A stretch of DNA of 64,000 bases from Lachnospiraceae bacterium (GCA_021202335.1 JAJQDE010000055.1:1-64000), one strand, 5' to 3'. Positions 26,120-36,600 are shown, counted from the first letter of the stretch. The notes: generated by a model from the letters alone, not told the origin. Translations and numbers: made by a program.

Positions 26120-26188
26120 AACAGGCTGCGATGAAATCTATACACAGTTAAAAGTGTGATAATAAAATTTAGAAAAGGAGAAAAAATC

Positions 26189-27031
26189 ATGGGAATTAAG
26201 ACATATAACCCATATACACCTTCGAGAAGAAACATGACCGGCTCGGATTTTGCTGAGATTACCAAAAAGACTCCTGAAAAGTCGCTTTGCGTATCAAAGA
26301 AAAAGCATGCCGGACGTAATAATCAGGGTAAGATTACGGTAAGGCACCAGGGCGGTGGAAACAGACGTAAATATAGAATTATTGATTTTAAGAGAAATAA
26401 GGACGGTATCTCTGCAAATGTTATCGGTATTGAGTATGACCCGAACCGTTCGGCAAACATAGCGCTTATCTGCTATGCGGACGGACAGAAGTCATATATC
26501 CTTGCGCCTGAAGGCTTGACGGACGGCATGAAGGTTATGAACGGTCCCGAGGCGGAAATAAGGGTTGGCAACTGCCTTCCTCTCTCAGAGATTCCCGTTG
26601 GTACAATGGTTCACAACATTGAGCTTTTGCCGGGAAAGGGCGGACAGCTCGTTCGTTCCGCGGGCAACAGCGCGCAGCTCATGGCTAAGGAAGGAAAGTA
26701 TGCAACGCTCAGGCTTCCTTCAGGAGAAATGAGAATGGTGCCCATTCTCTGCAGAGCGTCAATCGGTGTTGTGGGAAATGGTGATCACAACCTTATCAAA
26801 ATCGGTAAAGCAGGACGGAAACGTCACATGGGTATCAGACCTACGGTCCGCGGTTCCGTTATGAACCCTAACGACCATCCGCATGGTGGTGGTGAAGGTA
26901 AGACCGGTATCGGAAGACCCGGTCCGTGCACACCTTGGGGCAAGCCTGCGCTTGGTTATAAGACAAGAAAGAAGAAGAAGGCTTCCAACAAGCTTATTGT
27001 GAGAAGAAGAGATGGCAGAGCAATCAAATAA
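26189..27031 (+). CDS. rplB: 50S ribosomal protein L2
   Basis: A 280-residue L2, needed for subunit joining and peptidyl transfer. The signature [19 protein letters not shown], with the functionally important histidine, is intact, followed by the basic tail [17 protein letters not shown]. The ATG at 26189 follows AAAGGAG; the longer ORF start lacks a ribosome binding site. Normal length. Confidence 0.98.
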   Translation: MGIKTYNPYTPSRRNMTGSDFAEITKKTPEKSLCVSKKKHAGRNNQGKITVRHQGGGNRRKYRIIDFKRNKDGISANVIGIEYDPNRSANIALICYADGQKSYILAPEGLTDGMKVMNGPEAEIRVGNCLPLSEIPVGTMVHNIELLPGKGGQLVRSAGNSAQLMAKEGKYATLRLPSGEMRMVPILCRASIGVVGNGDHNLIKIGKAGRKRHMGIRPTVRGSVMNPNDHPHGGGEGKTGIGRPGPCTPWGKPALGYKTRKKKKASNKLIVRRRDGRAIK

Positions 27032-27083
27032 ATGATTGCTCCTGCAAAAAAACAGTTTATCGATTATAAGGAGGAATTACCTA

Positions 27084-27365
27084 ATGGCTAGATCATTAAA
27101 AAAGGGACCCTTTGCAGATGCGAGCCTTTTGAAAAAGATTGATGCAATGAATGCGTCAGGGGATAAATCAGTAATTAAAACATGGTCACGTCGTTCTACA
27201 ATTTTCCCTTCGTTTGTAGGTCATACGATTGCGGTTCACGATGGAAGAAAGCATGTGCCTGTATATGTAACGGAAGACATGGTCGGACATAAGCTCGGTG
27301 AATTTGTCGCAACCAGAACTTACAGAGGACATGGTAAGGACGAAAAGAAATCAAAGGTTAAGTAA
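27084..27365 (+). CDS. rpsS: 30S ribosomal protein S19
   Basis: A 93-residue S19 of the 30S head, next to S13. It begins [16 protein letters not shown] and includes the block [21 protein letters not shown]. The start at 27084 is preceded by AAGGAGG; the upstream ORF extension has no support. Between rplB and rplV in the standard order. Confidence 0.98.
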   Translation: MARSLKKGPFADASLLKKIDAMNASGDKSVIKTWSRRSTIFPSFVGHTIAVHDGRKHVPVYVTEDMVGHKLGEFVATRTYRGHGKDEKKSKVK

Positions 27366-27387
27366 TCAGTTGAAAGGAGGTTCAACC

Positions 27388-27783
27388 ATGGCTAAGGAAA
27401 AGTATAGCAGAACAAGTTATAAAAGAAAGAGAAATGCAGAGAACAGAGAAACCAGACCGTCAGCAAAGCTCTCTTATGCCAGAATTTCCGTGCAGAAGGC
27501 ATGCTTTGTGTTAGACGCTGTCAGAGGCAAGGATGTACAGACGGCTTTGGCTATTTTAGAGTATAGTCCCAGATACGCTTCAGGAGTTATTAAAAAGCTT
27601 TTGGAATCAGCAATCGCAAATGCCGAGAACAATAACGGCATGAACGCTGACAACCTTTATATTGCAGAGTGCTACGCAAACAAGGGACCCACAATGAAAA
27701 GAATAAGACCAAGAGCACAGGGCAGAGCTTACAGGATTGAAAAGAGAATGAGCCACATTACAATTGTGCTTGACGAGAGATAG
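27388..27783 (+). CDS. rplV: 50S ribosomal protein L22
   Basis: A 131-residue L22, whose hairpin lines the exit tunnel. The C-terminal signature [20 protein letters not shown] is clear. An N-terminal extension of about 20 basic residues ([19 protein letters not shown]) goes beyond the E. coli protein, as is seen in other Clostridia. The ATG at 27388 follows AAAGGAGG; the ORF start at 27298 overlaps rpsS. Confidence 0.97.
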   Translation: MAKEKYSRTSYKRKRNAENRETRPSAKLSYARISVQKACFVLDAVRGKDVQTALAILEYSPRYASGVIKKLLESAIANAENNNGMNADNLYIAECYANKGPTMKRIRPRAQGRAYRIEKRMSHITIVLDER

Positions 27784-27793
27784 GAGGAAGAAA

Positions 27794-28468
27794 ATGGGAC
27801 AGAAAGTTAATCCTCATGGACTGAGAGTCGGTATTATTAAAGATTGGGATTCAAAATGGTATGCTGATGCTGAATTTGCTGATTTCTTGGTAGAAGATTA
27901 TAACATCAGAAAGTTTTTAAAGAAAAAATTATACAGTGCAGGTATTTCAAAAATTGAAATTGAAAGAGCTTCCGAAAGAGTTAAGGTTATCGTGTATACG
28001 GCTAAGCCGGGTGTTGTGATCGGCAAGGGCGGCGCTGAGATAGAGGTAACAAAGAAGGAGCTTCAGAAGCTTACGGGCAAGAATGTACTTGTTGACATTA
28101 AGGAAATTAAAAGACCTGACAGAGATGCGCAGCTTGTGGCGGAGAATATTGCACAGCAGCTTGAAAACCGTGTGTCTTTCAGACGTGCAATGAAATCCTG
28201 CATGGGCAGGACGATGAAGGCAGGAGCCTTAGGCATCAAGACGGCTGTTGCGGGAAGGCTTGGCGGAGCAGATATGGCCCGTACTGAGTTTTACAGCGAA
28301 GGCACAATCCCACTTCAGACACTTAGAGCAGATATTGACTATGGTTTCGCAGAGGCAGATACAACCTACGGCAAGATTGGCGTAAAGGTTTGGATCTACA
28401 AGGGCGAGGTTCTCCCTACAAAGGGAAATACGGAGGCGAAGGCATCCAAGGAAGGGAGCGATAAATAA
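27794..28468 (+). CDS. rpsC: 30S ribosomal protein S3
   Basis: A 224-residue S3 of the 30S mRNA-entry site. It has [20 protein letters not shown] at the start and a KH domain with the GKGGAEIE loop ([18 protein letters not shown]). It shares one base with the start of rplP (TAATG). TAGGAGG sits just before the ATG. Normal length. Confidence 0.98.
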   Translation: MGQKVNPHGLRVGIIKDWDSKWYADAEFADFLVEDYNIRKFLKKKLYSAGISKIEIERASERVKVIVYTAKPGVVIGKGGAEIEVTKKELQKLTGKNVLVDIKEIKRPDRDAQLVAENIAQQLENRVSFRRAMKSCMGRTMKAGALGIKTAVAGRLGGADMARTEFYSEGTIPLQTLRADIDYGFAEADTTYGKIGVKVWIYKGEVLPTKGNTEAKASKEGSDK

Positions 28469-28908
28469 TGTTAATGCCAAAAAGAGTTAAGCATCGTAAA
28501 CAATTTCGCGGTTCCATGAGAGGTAAGGCACAGAGAGGCAATACAATTACTTATGGTGAATATGGTATCGTGGCATTGGAGCCGTGCTGGATTAAGTCAA
28601 ATCAGATAGAAGCAGCCCGTATCGCAATGACGCGTTATATCAAGCGTGGCGGTAAGGTATGGATTAAGATTTTCCCGGATAAGCCCGTAACGGCGAAGCC
28701 CGCAGAAACCCGAATGGGTTCAGGTAAGGGTTCTCTTGAGTATTGGGTAGCGGTTGTTAAACCCGGTCGTGTAATGTTTGAAATCAGCGGAGTAGCTGAG
28801 GATGTGGCTAAAGAAGCGTTACGTCTTGCGACACACAAGCTTCCTTGTAAGTGCAAGATTGTTTCTAAAGCAGATTTGGAAGGCGGTGCAGTGAATGAAA
28901 ACCAGTAA
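28468..28908 (+). CDS. rplP: 50S ribosomal protein L16
   Basis: A 146-residue L16 near the A-site of the 50S subunit. It begins [15 protein letters not shown] and carries the hallmark [20 protein letters not shown]. Its 5-prime end is coupled to rpsC by TAATG, and its last 14 bases overlap rpmC, so three consecutive genes are tightly coupled. Confidence 0.98.
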   Translation: MLMPKRVKHRKQFRGSMRGKAQRGNTITYGEYGIVALEPCWIKSNQIEAARIAMTRYIKRGGKVWIKIFPDKPVTAKPAETRMGSGKGSLEYWVAVVKPGRVMFEISGVAEDVAKEALRLATHKLPCKCKIVSKADLEGGAVNENQ

Positions 28909-29104
28909 ATATCTTGAAGAATTAAGGACCAAATCAGATGCAGAATTATCAGAGGAATTAGTGGCTGCAAAGAAAGAGCTTTTCAATTTGAGGTTTCAGA
29001 ATGCAACTAATCAGTTGGACAATACGGCAAGAATCAGGGAAGTAAGAAAAAACATTGCCAGAATTCAGACTGTAATGAATGCAAATCTTAAAAACGTAGA
29101 GTAG
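28895..29104 (+). CDS. rpmC: 50S ribosomal protein L29
   Basis: A 69-residue two-helix protein at the tunnel exit beside L23. The pattern [19 protein letters not shown] followed by [14 protein letters not shown] identifies it. It begins inside the end of rplP (14-base overlap). Confidence 0.97.
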   Translation: MKTSKYLEELRTKSDAELSEELVAAKKELFNLRFQNATNQLDNTARIREVRKNIARIQTVMNANLKNVE

Positions 29105-29117
29105 GAGGAAAACGGTC

Positions 29118-29372
29118 GTGGAAAGAAATCTGAGAAAAACACGTACAGGCAAGGTTGTTAGCAATAAAATGCAGAAAACTATCGTAGTTGCTGTGGAAAA
29201 TCATGTAAAGCATCCTCTTTACGGGAAAATCGTTAAGAGAACGTATAAATTAAAGGCTCATGATGAGAATAACGACTGCAACATTGGCGATACGGTAAAG
29301 GTAATGGAAACAAGACCCTTATCAAAGGATAAGAGATGGAGACTTGTTGAGATTGTTGAGAGAGCAAAATAG
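29118..29372 (+). CDS. rpsQ: 30S ribosomal protein S17
   Basis: An 84-residue S17, a primary 16S rRNA binder. The motifs [17 protein letters not shown] and [19 protein letters not shown] are typical. The start codon is GTG at 29118, with GTAGGAGG upstream; no ATG fits the family N-terminus. Confidence 0.97.
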   Translation: MERNLRKTRTGKVVSNKMQKTIVVAVENHVKHPLYGKIVKRTYKLKAHDENNDCNIGDTVKVMETRPLSKDKRWRLVEIVERAK

Positions 29373-29415
29373 ATTTTAAAGGCTGCATGTATGCGGCTTT
29401 GGAAGGAGAATAGGC

Positions 29416-29784
29416 ATGATACAACAGGAAAGCAGACTGAAGGTCGCTGATAATACCGGTGCAAAAGAGTTACTCTGCATCAGGGTTATGGGTGGATCTA
29501 CAAGAAGATATGCAGGCATCGGCGATATAATCGTAGCCAGCGTTAAAGATGCAACACCAGGCGGCGTTGTAAAAAAGGGCGATGTAGTTAAGGCTGTGGT
29601 TGTACGTACTGTAAAGGGCGCTCGTCGTAAGGACGGTTCTTATATAAAATTTGATGAAAATGCTGCTGTTATCATTAAGGAGGATAAGACTCCGAGAGGA
29701 ACACGTATTTTTGGACCAGTGGCAAGAGAGCTTCGTGAGAAACAGTTTATGAAAATTGTTTCCCTGGCTCCTGAAGTATTATAG
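29416..29784 (+). CDS. rplN: 50S ribosomal protein L14
   Basis: A 122-residue L14 at the subunit interface. It begins [20 protein letters not shown] and has the conserved [15 protein letters not shown] and [14 protein letters not shown] blocks. GGAAGGAG lies before the ATG. Thirteen bases separate it from rplX. Confidence 0.98.
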   Translation: MIQQESRLKVADNTGAKELLCIRVMGGSTRRYAGIGDIIVASVKDATPGGVVKKGDVVKAVVVRTVKGARRKDGSYIKFDENAAVIIKEDKTPRGTRIFGPVARELREKQFMKIVSLAPEVL

Positions 29785-29796
29785 GGAGGTGCCAGA

Positions 29797-30102
29797 ATGT
29801 TAAAGATTAAGAAGGGTGATACTGTAAAGGTTATTACCGGTAAGGATAAGGATAAAGAAGGCAAGGTATTGTCTATCGACAGAAAAAATGCCAGAGTATT
29901 GGTAGAGGGCATTAATATTGTGACAAAGCATACGAAGCCTTCCGCTGCAAATCAGAACGGCGGCATTATCCAAAAAGAAGCTCCGATTGATATTTCAAAC
30001 GTAATGTATCTTCACAAGGGTAAGGCGACAAGAGTCGGCTTTAAGTTTGAGGAAGGCAAGAAGGTACGCTACGCAAAGACAACAGGCGAGATTATTGATT
30101 AA
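29797..30102 (+). CDS. rplX: 50S ribosomal protein L24
   Basis: A 101-residue L24, an assembly initiator with an N-terminal KOW motif ([21 protein letters not shown]). The central [14 protein letters not shown] block is family-specific. GGGAGG lies before the ATG. Confidence 0.98.
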   Translation: MLKIKKGDTVKVITGKDKDKEGKVLSIDRKNARVLVEGINIVTKHTKPSAANQNGGIIQKEAPIDISNVMYLHKGKATRVGFKFEEGKKVRYAKTTGEIID

Positions 30103-30126
30103 TTCTATGGAAGGAGGTCTGGACCG

Positions 30127-30666
30127 GTGAGTAGACTGAAAGATATGTACAAAAATGAAATCGTCGATGCCATGATTAAGAAGTTCGGTTATAAGAATAT
30201 CATGGAAGTTCCCAAGCTTGATAAGATTGTTATTAACATGGGCGTCGGTGAAGCAAAGGATAATGCGAAGGCATTGGAGTCGGCTATAAAGGATATGGAA
30301 ACAATATCAGGTCAGAAGGCTGTTGCGACAAAGGCAAAGAAGGCTATCGCTAACTTTAAAATTCGTGAGGGAATGCCGATCGGCTGTAAGGTAACTCTTC
30401 GCGGCGAGAAGATGTATGAGTTCCTTGATCGTCTTGTGAACCTTGCGCTTCCCCGTGTACGTGACTTTAGAGGCGTTAATCCGAACGGATTTGACGGAAG
30501 AGGTAATTATGCGCTCGGTATTAAGGAGCAGATTATCTTCCCCGAAATCGAGTACGATAAGATTGATAAGATAAGAGGTATGGATATCGCATTTGTAACA
30601 ACTGCTAAGACAGACGAAGAAGCGCGTGAACTGTTAAGACTGTTCAACATGCCTTTCGCTAAATAA
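30127..30666 (+). CDS. rplE: 50S ribosomal protein L5
   Basis: A 179-residue L5 that binds 5S rRNA. Typical blocks are [36 protein letters not shown] and [16 protein letters not shown]. It starts with GTG at 30127 after GGAAGGAGG. Normal length. Confidence 0.98.
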   Translation: MSRLKDMYKNEIVDAMIKKFGYKNIMEVPKLDKIVINMGVGEAKDNAKALESAIKDMETISGQKAVATKAKKAIANFKIREGMPIGCKVTLRGEKMYEFLDRLVNLALPRVRDFRGVNPNGFDGRGNYALGIKEQIIFPEIEYDKIDKIRGMDIAFVTTAKTDEEARELLRLFNMPFAK

Positions 30667-30683
30667 TAAGGAGGTAAATTCTC

Positions 30684-30869
30684 ATGGCTAAAACAGCAAT
30701 GAAAATAAAACAGCAGCGTAAACCTAAGTTTTCCACACAGCAGTATAACCGCTGCAGAATTTGTGGCCGTCCGCATGCTTACTTAAGAAAATATGGAATT
30801 TGCAGAATCTGCTTCCGCGAGTTGGCATACAAGGGTCAGATTCCGGGCGTAAAGAAAGCCAGTTGGTAA
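30684..30869 (+). CDS. rpsN: 30S ribosomal protein S14, type Z
   Basis: A 61-residue zinc-binding form of S14. Four cysteines form two C-x2-C pairs (CRICGRPH and CRICFREL) that hold one zinc. Many Firmicutes also have a zinc-free paralog elsewhere for zinc starvation; none is in this window. AAGGAGG precedes the ATG. Confidence 0.97.
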   Translation: MAKTAMKIKQQRKPKFSTQQYNRCRICGRPHAYLRKYGICRICFRELAYKGQIPGVKKASW

Positions 30870-30953
30870 ATTGATATCTGAAATAATTCAGCGCGTATCG
30901 GCGCTGCGGATGTCGGACGGTAATAAAAAGAAATCCATAAGGAGGAAACTGAA

Positions 30954-31355
30954 ATGACAATGAGTGATCCTATTGCAGATATGCTTACAAGAATTCGTAA
31001 TGCGAACACTGCAAAGCATGATACAGTAGATGTCCCTTCATCAAAGATGAAGCTTTCAATTGCGCAGATTCTTTTAGATGAAGGTTATATTAAAGCCGTT
31101 GATGTTGTTGAGAACGGTACTTTTAAAACAATTCACATCACATTAAAATACGGAGCAGACAAGAACGAGAGAATTATAACGGGCTTAAAGAGAATTTCAA
31201 AGCCGGGGCTTCGTATTTATGCCGGCAAGGATGAGCTGCCGAAGGTGCTCGGCGGGCTTGGCATAGCTATCATTTCCACAAACCGCGGCGTTATCACTGA
31301 CAAGGAAGCAAGAAAGCTTCAGGTTGGCGGCGAAGTGTTAGCATTTGTATGGTAA
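30954..31355 (+). CDS. rpsH: 30S ribosomal protein S8
   Basis: A 133-residue S8, a central-domain assembly protein and, in E. coli, the regulator of the spc operon. It has [16 protein letters not shown] at the start, the [17 protein letters not shown] block, and the family ending [10 protein letters not shown]. The first of two adjacent ATGs (30954) has the better spacing to GGAGG. A hairpin (CAGCGC/GCGCTG) lies in the gap before it. Confidence 0.98.
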   Translation: MTMSDPIADMLTRIRNANTAKHDTVDVPSSKMKLSIAQILLDEGYIKAVDVVENGTFKTIHITLKYGADKNERIITGLKRISKPGLRIYAGKDELPKVLGGLGIAIISTNRGVITDKEARKLQVGGEVLAFVW

Positions 31356-31401
31356 TGGCAACAAAGTGCAATATTTTATATAAATAATAGGAGGTACGGG
31401 C

Positions 31402-31944
31402 ATGTCACGTATAGGAAGAATGCCAATCGCAATTCCTGCAGGCGTAACTGTGGAGGTTGCAGAAAATAACAAAGTGACTGTAAAGGGTCCTAAGGGAACG
31501 CTTGAGAGAGTGTTGCCGGCTGAGATGGAAATTAAGGTTGAAGGCGAAGTGGTAACTGTTGCAAGACCGAATGATTTAAAGAAAATGAAATCGCTGCATG
31601 GTCTGACAAGAACACTGATCAATAACATGGTTGTCGGAGTGACAAGCGGTTATGAGAAAAAGCTTGAGATAAACGGCGTTGGTTACAGAGCGGCGAAGGC
31701 CGGGAAAAAATTAACATTATCCTTGGGATATTCACATCCTGTTGAAATGATTGACCCGGAGGGCATCGAAACAGTGCTTGACGGTACGAACATTATCATT
31801 GTTAAGGGTATTGATAAGGAAAAGGTCGGACAATTTGCGGCTGAAATCAGAGATAAGAGAAGACCTGAGCCATACAAGGGCAAGGGAATTAAGTATGCTG
31901 ATGAGGTAATCAGACGTAAAGTTGGTAAAACCGGTAAGAAGTAA
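31402..31944 (+). CDS. rplF: 50S ribosomal protein L6
   Basis: A 180-residue L6 near the factor-binding site. It begins [15 protein letters not shown], and the second domain ends with [21 protein letters not shown], the conserved rRNA-binding tail. GGAGG precedes the ATG. Standard spc-operon position. Confidence 0.98.
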   Translation: MSRIGRMPIAIPAGVTVEVAENNKVTVKGPKGTLERVLPAEMEIKVEGEVVTVARPNDLKKMKSLHGLTRTLINNMVVGVTSGYEKKLEINGVGYRAAKAGKKLTLSLGYSHPVEMIDPEGIETVLDGTNIIIVKGIDKEKVGQFAAEIRDKRRPEPYKGKGIKYADEVIRRKVGKTGKK

Positions 31945-31962
31945 ATAAGGAGGGCGTAGGAA

Positions 31963-32331
31963 ATGGTTAGTAAGAAATCAAGAGCAGAATTGCGTACGAA
32001 AAAGCACAAGAGAATACGTAACCGTTTAAACGGTACATCTCAAAGACCACGTTTAGCGGTATTTAGAAGCAATAATCATATGTATGCTCAAATTATTGAC
32101 GATACAGTTGGAAACACATTGGCAGCAGCTTCTACGGTAGAGAGTGAAGTGAAGTCTGAGCTGGAGAAAACCAATAACGTTGAGGCAGCGGCATACTTGG
32201 GAAAAGTGATTGCAAAGAGAGCGCTGGATAAGGGCATTACGGAAGTGGTTTTTGACAGAGGCGGCTTTTTGTACCATGGAAAAATCAAAGCTTTGGCTGA
32301 GGCGGCAAGAGAAGCCGGCTTAGTATTCTAG
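31963..32331 (+). CDS. rplR: 50S ribosomal protein L18
   Basis: A 122-residue L18 that binds 5S rRNA together with L5. The basic N-terminus ([19 protein letters not shown]) is followed by [20 protein letters not shown] and the C-terminal [29 protein letters not shown] precedes the ATG. Confidence 0.98.
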   Translation: MVSKKSRAELRTKKHKRIRNRLNGTSQRPRLAVFRSNNHMYAQIIDDTVGNTLAAASTVESEVKSELEKTNNVEAAAYLGKVIAKRALDKGITEVVFDRGGFLYHGKIKALAEAAREAGLVF

Positions 32332-32347
32332 GAAGGGAGAAAATCAC

Positions 32348-32857
32348 ATGAAACGTACAATCATTGATGCCGGTCAGCTTGAATTAACAGATAAGGTTGT
32401 TACAATTAAGAGAGTAACAAAGACTGTTAAGGGTGGACGTAACATGCGCTTTACCGCTTTGGTAGTTGTAGGTGACGGTAACGGTCACGTCGGCGCCGGA
32501 CTTGGTAAGGCTGTAGAAATCCCTGAGGCAATTCGTAAGGGTAAGGAAGATGCAATGAAGAATCTGATAAGCGTTGCGATGGATGAAAATCAGTCAATCA
32601 CGCATGATTTTATTGGAAATTATGGCTCTTCCAGCGTATTATTGAAGAGAGCTCCCGAAGGTACAGGTATTATTGCGGGAGGTCCTGCACGTATCGTGTG
32701 CGAGCTTGCAGGTATTAAGAACATTCGTACAAAATCATTGGGCTCAAATAATAAACAGAATGTTGTACTTTCTACCATTTCAGGTCTTTCACAGTTAAAG
32801 ACGCCTGAGCAGGTAGCTGCAAACCGCGGGAAATCCGTCGATGAGATTAGGGCTTAA
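32348..32857 (+). CDS. rpsE: 30S ribosomal protein S5
   Basis: A 169-residue S5, important for decoding accuracy and the site of spectinomycin-resistance mutations. The double-stranded-RNA-binding fold shows [20 protein letters not shown] and [20 protein letters not shown]. The C-terminal domain has [24 protein letters not shown] precedes the ATG. Confidence 0.98.
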   Translation: MKRTIIDAGQLELTDKVVTIKRVTKTVKGGRNMRFTALVVVGDGNGHVGAGLGKAVEIPEAIRKGKEDAMKNLISVAMDENQSITHDFIGNYGSSSVLLKRAPEGTGIIAGGPARIVCELAGIKNIRTKSLGSNNKQNVVLSTISGLSQLKTPEQVAANRGKSVDEIRA

Positions 32858-32861
32858 ATAA

Positions 32862-32928
32862 AGCTGGAAAATCACTGGTTTTTCAGCCTGCAAATTTGCG
32901 CCTGCGGTTCAATTCGCAGGTGATGAGA
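32862..32928 (+). other. Two hairpins in the rpsE-rpmD gap
   Basis: GCTGGAAAA pairs with TTTTTCAGC, and CCTGCG pairs with CGCAGG. There is no T-run, so processing or stabilisation is more likely than termination. Confidence 0.45.
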
Positions 32929-32946
32929 AAGGCATGGTAATTAAAG

Positions 32947-33132
32947 ATGGCAAAAACATTAAAGGTTACTTTGGTTAAATCAGCAATTGGGGCGGTTCCC
33001 AAAAACAAGGCTACTGTTGTGGCTATGGGCTTAACAAAGCTTAATAAGACTGTGGAGCTTCCTGACAATGCTGCAACCAGAGGCATGATTCGTAAAGTAA
33101 ATCACTTAGTGAAAGTTGAAGAAGCAGAATAA
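32947..33132 (+). CDS. rpmD: 50S ribosomal protein L30
   Basis: A 61-residue L30. It starts MAKTLKVTLVKSAIG and contains the typical GLTKLNKTVELPDN. It lacks a good ribosome binding site next to the ATG; the nearest purine run is about 15 bases away behind two hairpins, which is unusual for this operon. Confidence 0.95.
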   Translation: MAKTLKVTLVKSAIGAVPKNKATVVAMGLTKLNKTVELPDNAATRGMIRKVNHLVKVEEAE

Positions 33133-33144
33133 GGAGGTGTCAGA

Positions 33145-33588
33145 ATGGAATTATGTAATTTAAGACCTGCTGAGGGCTCTAAGCACAGTAATAATTTTAG
33201 AAGAGGCCGTGGACACGGTTCAGGCAACGGTAAGACAGCCGGCAAGGGTCACAAGGGGCAAAAAGCCCGTTCGGGAGCTCCGAGATTGGGTTTTGAAGGT
33301 GGTCAGATGCCTTTGTACAGACGTATTCCCAAGAGAGGTTTCCACAATATAAACACAAAGGAAATCGTTGCTATTAATATTGAAGTATTAGAGGAGAAAT
33401 TTGAAGCAGGCGCTACTGTTTCAGTAGATACTTTAATCGAAACCGGAATCATTAAAAATCCTAAGGATGGAGTAAAGATTTTAGGCAGAGGAGAATTAAC
33501 TAAGAAGCTCAACGTTCAGGTAAATGCATTCAGTGCATCTGCGAAGGAAAAGATTGAGGCACTTGGTGGAACAGCAGAGGTGATCTAA
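33145..33588 (+). CDS. rplO: 50S ribosomal protein L15
   Basis: A 147-residue L15. The glycine- and basic-rich N-terminus ([20 protein letters not shown], then [19 protein letters not shown]) penetrates rRNA domain II. AAGGAGG lies before the ATG. The stop codon shares a base with the secY start, coupling ribosome and translocon expression. Confidence 0.98.
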   Translation: MELCNLRPAEGSKHSNNFRRGRGHGSGNGKTAGKGHKGQKARSGAPRLGFEGGQMPLYRRIPKRGFHNINTKEIVAINIEVLEEKFEAGATVSVDTLIETGIIKNPKDGVKILGRGELTKKLNVQVNAFSASAKEKIEALGGTAEVI

Positions 33589-34901
33589 TGTTTTCTACAT
33601 TAAAGAACGCTTTTAAGATAAAGGAAATTAGAAATAAGCTGCTGTTTACATTCTTTATGCTGATTGTCATCCGTTTTGGCTCGCAGCTACCCATTCCGGG
33701 TGTAAACAGAGATTATTTCTCTTCATGGTTCGAAGCTCAGACCAGTGGTGCGTTCAGCTTCTTTGATGCATTTACGGGCGGTTCCTTTGCGAACATGTCT
33801 GTATTTGCATTGAGCATAACGCCATATATCACATCTTCCATCATTATACAGCTTCTTACAATTGCAATTCCAAAGCTTGAGGAGATGCAAAAGGATGGGG
33901 AGGATGGAAGAAAGAAGCTTGCTTCCATTACGCGTTATGTGACCGTTGCGTTGGCTCTTATTGAAAGCGGCGCCATGGCAATCGGTTTTGGCAATCAGGG
34001 TCTGCTTGAAAATTATGCTCCCCTGGAGGTTATAACCGTAATCGCAGTATTGACTGCGGGAAGTGCATTCCTTATGTGGATTGGCGAGCGCATTACGGAA
34101 AACGGGGTTGGCAACGGTATTTCAATCGTACTTGTTATAAATATTATTTCCCGACTGCCTGATGATTTCAGCAGCCTGTATGAGCAGTTCTGCAAGGGAA
34201 AGTCGATTCCTTTGGCAGTAGTCGCAGCGCTCGTTATTATTGCAATCGTTTTGGCAATGGTTGTCTTTGTAGTTATACTTAACAGCGCCGTGCGTAAGAT
34301 ACCGGTGCAGTATGCTAAAAAGATACAGGGAAATAAGATGGTTGGCGGTCAAAGGACCTACCTTCCTTTAAAGGTCAACACTGCGGGAGTTATCCCCATT
34401 ATCTTTTCATCTTCGCTTATGCAGTTCCCTATTGTTATATCTACATTAGCGGGATATAGCGGAAGCGGTGTGTGGAGCCATATTATCAAGGGCTTAAATC
34501 AGGATAATTGGTGCAATCCCGACCAAATGATTTACTCGATAGGCTTAGTGGTATATATTGTATTGACTGTATTTTTTGCATATTTCTATACGTCGCTGAC
34601 ATTTAATCCGTTAGAGATTGCAAATAATATGAAAAGGCAGGGCGGCTTCATTCCGGGAATCAGACCGGGTAAACCGACAAGCGATTATCTGTCAAAGGTA
34701 TTAAATGCAATTATTTTCATTGGTGCTATAGGCTTGGTAATCGTTGCAGTTGTGCCATTCTTTTTCAACGGTGTATTTAATGCGTCTGTTTCATTTGGAG
34801 GAACAAGCTTGATAATTATTGTAAGCGTTGTACTCGAAACAATTAAACAGATTGAATCGCAGATGCTTGTACGCAATTATAAAGGCTTTTTGAATGATTA
34901 A
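33588..34901 (+). CDS. secY: Protein translocase subunit SecY
   Basis: A 437-residue SecY with ten membrane segments, the channel of the Sec translocon. Recognisable parts are the N-terminal amphipathic part before LLFTFFMLIVIRFGSQLPIPG, the plug region after it, and RIPVQYAKK-like cytoplasmic loop five (RKIPVQYAKKIQGNKMVGGQ). The C-terminal RPGKPTSDYL loop is also present. It overlaps rplO by one base (TAATG). The exported surface proteins and wall hydrolases encoded in this window would pass through it. Confidence 0.98.
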   Translation: MFSTLKNAFKIKEIRNKLLFTFFMLIVIRFGSQLPIPGVNRDYFSSWFEAQTSGAFSFFDAFTGGSFANMSVFALSITPYITSSIIIQLLTIAIPKLEEMQKDGEDGRKKLASITRYVTVALALIESGAMAIGFGNQGLLENYAPLEVITVIAVLTAGSAFLMWIGERITENGVGNGISIVLVINIISRLPDDFSSLYEQFCKGKSIPLAVVAALVIIAIVLAMVVFVVILNSAVRKIPVQYAKKIQGNKMVGGQRTYLPLKVNTAGVIPIIFSSSLMQFPIVISTLAGYSGSGVWSHIIKGLNQDNWCNPDQMIYSIGLVVYIVLTVFFAYFYTSLTFNPLEIANNMKRQGGFIPGIRPGKPTSDYLSKVLNAIIFIGAIGLVIVAVVPFFFNGVFNASVSFGGTSLIIIVSVVLETIKQIESQMLVRNYKGFLND

Positions 34902-34923
34902 GCATTGATCATGGACAGCCGGT

Positions 34924-34966
34924 AACGTACGGAAGCAAAGCATAACAGGCTTTGCTTCTATACGTT
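34924..34966 (+). other. Long hairpin after secY
   Basis: An 18-base stem (one mismatch and one wobble) with a seven-base loop: GAAGCAAAGC pairs with GCTTTGCTTC, extended by AACGTA/TACGTT. No T-run follows, so read-through to adk is expected; it could be an RNase III site. Confidence 0.6.
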
Positions 34967-35007
34967 GTCATAACGCGGTCATGGCATTGTCATAAAACGG
35001 AACCGTA

Positions 35008-35046
35008 AATGCTTTGAATTGAGGATATGCAAATGTTTTGAATTGA
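35008..35046. repeat. Two 16-base direct repeats in the secY-adk gap
   Basis: AAATGCTTTGAATTGA and AAATGTTTTGAATTGA, one mismatch, 23 bases apart. Confidence 0.7.
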
Positions 35047-35126
35047 ATGTATTTGACGGTTTAAAATAAAGGATTAGTGCCTGAGCGCGCGGGTGCGGAT
35101 CCGGGCGTATGGCTTTAACGGGCAGT

Positions 35127-35152
35127 GCGCTGATAAGCGCGCAGAAATGGAG
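35127..35152 (+). promoter_or_regulatory. Hairpin and RBS module of adk
   Basis: GCGCT-GATA-AGCGC is followed at once by GCAGAAATGGAG, and the ATG is at 35160. It has the same arrangement as at rpsD, hbd and etfB. Confidence 0.55.
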
Positions 35153-35159
35153 AATTGAT

Positions 35160-35810
35160 ATGAAAATTATTATGTTGGGAGCGCCGGGCGCGGGAAAAGG
35201 GACACAGGCTAAAATGATTGCGGAAAAGTTTTCGATTCCGCATATTTCAACAGGTGATATTTTCCGTGCAAATATCAAGAACGGCACAGAGCTGGGAATG
35301 GAGGCTAAGAAGTACATGGATCAGGGACTTCTTGTCCCGGATGAGCTTACCGTAAAAATCCTTTTGGACAGAGTCGCAGACGATGACTGTAAAAACGGTT
35401 ATGTGCTTGACGGCTTTCCGAGGACAATACCTCAGGCAGAAGTGCTTGATAAAGCACTTAGCGAGCTTGGAGATAAAATTGATTATGCTGTCAACGTGGA
35501 TGTCCCGGACGAAAATATAATCAGCAGGATGTCCGGCAGACGCGCATGCGTAACCTGCGGTGCAACATATCATATTGTACATATCCCGCCTAAAAAAGAG
35601 GGAATCTGTGATAAGTGCAATTCCGAGCTTGTTCTGCGGGATGATGATAAACCGGAAACGGTTAAGAACCGCCTTGACGTGTACCATAAGCAGACGCAGC
35701 CGCTGATTGATTTTTATTCAAAGAAGGGCGTTTTAAAATCGGTTGACGGTACGGCTGACATGAATGACGTGTTTGCAGCGATTGAGGATATATTGAAGGG
35801 CTGCGATTAA
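35160..35810 (+). CDS. adk: Adenylate kinase (zinc-lid type)
   Basis: A 216-residue enzyme interconverting AMP, ADP and ATP. The P-loop GAPGAGKGT is at residues 7-15, and LDGFPRT at 83-89 binds AMP. The long lid has the zinc site C130, C133, C150 and C153, typical of Gram-positive enzymes. The start at 35160 is used, since the ORF start at 35109 has no ribosome binding site and the protein then begins like the family ([10 protein letters not shown]). Standard place between secY and map. Confidence 0.97.
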   Translation: MKIIMLGAPGAGKGTQAKMIAEKFSIPHISTGDIFRANIKNGTELGMEAKKYMDQGLLVPDELTVKILLDRVADDDCKNGYVLDGFPRTIPQAEVLDKALSELGDKIDYAVNVDVPDENIISRMSGRRACVTCGATYHIVHIPPKKEGICDKCNSELVLRDDDKPETVKNRLDVYHKQTQPLIDFYSKKGVLKSVDGTADMNDVFAAIEDILKGCD

Positions 35811-35813
35811 AGA

Positions 35814-35832
35814 GGGGCGCGGCTAACGCTCC
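35814..35832 (+). promoter_or_regulatory. Hairpin preceding the map ribosome binding site
   Basis: GGGGCG pairs with CGCTCC (one wobble), directly followed by GGAATGGAG and the ATG at 35848. Confidence 0.55.
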
Positions 35833-35847
35833 GGAATGGAGATTAAG

Positions 35848-36600
35848 ATGGCTGTAACAATTAAATCGCAGAGGGAAATAGACCTGATGAGACATTCGTG
35901 CAAGCTTCTTGCGAAGGTGCATGAGGAGCTTGGGAAAGCGATTGAGCCGGGAATTTCCACATTGGATATCGACCGGCTTGGCGAAAAGCTTATCAGAGGC
36001 TATGGCTGCGTACCAAATTTTTTGCATTATCAGGGATATCCCGCATCAATATGCGTTTCGGTAAATGACGAGGTTGTGCATGGTATTCCGAGAGCGGATC
36101 GTATACTTCAGGAGGGGGATATCGTAAGCCTTGACTGCGGGCTGATATACAAGGGATATCATTCCGACGCGGCGCGTACCTATGGAGTGGGGCGCATCAG
36201 CCCCGAGGCGAGGCAGCTCATTGATGAAACCCGGAATTCGTTTTTCGAGGGAATCAAGATGGCGAGAGCGGGAAATCATCTTCATGATATTTCAAACAGA
36301 ATCGATGAGTATATTTCACGTTTTGGCTATGGCATTGTGGAAGATTTGGTTGGTCATGGCATTGGCACATCGCTTCATGAGGATCCGCAGATACCTAATT
36401 TCAGACAGAGAAGAAAGGGAGTGCGGCTTCAGGCGGGTATGACGCTTGCCGTAGAGCCCATGATAAATATGGGCGGCTATGAGGTGGAGTGGCTGGACGA
36501 CGACTGGACGGTAGTGACAGAGGACGGTTCGCTGTCCGCTCATTATGAAAACACAATTCTTGTCACTGACGGAGAGCCTGAAATCCTTACTCTGTTGTAG
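35848..36600 (+). CDS. map: Methionine aminopeptidase, type I
   Basis: A 250-residue enzyme that removes the initiator methionine. All five metal ligands are present: D96, D107, H170, E203 and E234. The catalytic H79 (VVHGIPR) and H177 are present too. The ATG at 35848 is preferred over the one at 35836, which lies within the ribosome binding site (GGAATGGAG). It follows adk by 37 bases with a hairpin between. Confidence 0.97.
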   Translation: MAVTIKSQREIDLMRHSCKLLAKVHEELGKAIEPGISTLDIDRLGEKLIRGYGCVPNFLHYQGYPASICVSVNDEVVHGIPRADRILQEGDIVSLDCGLIYKGYHSDAARTYGVGRISPEARQLIDETRNSFFEGIKMARAGNHLHDISNRIDEYISRFGYGIVEDLVGHGIGTSLHEDPQIPNFRQRRKGVRLQAGMTLAVEPMINMGGYEVEWLDDDWTVVTEDGSLSAHYENTILVTDGEPEILTLL

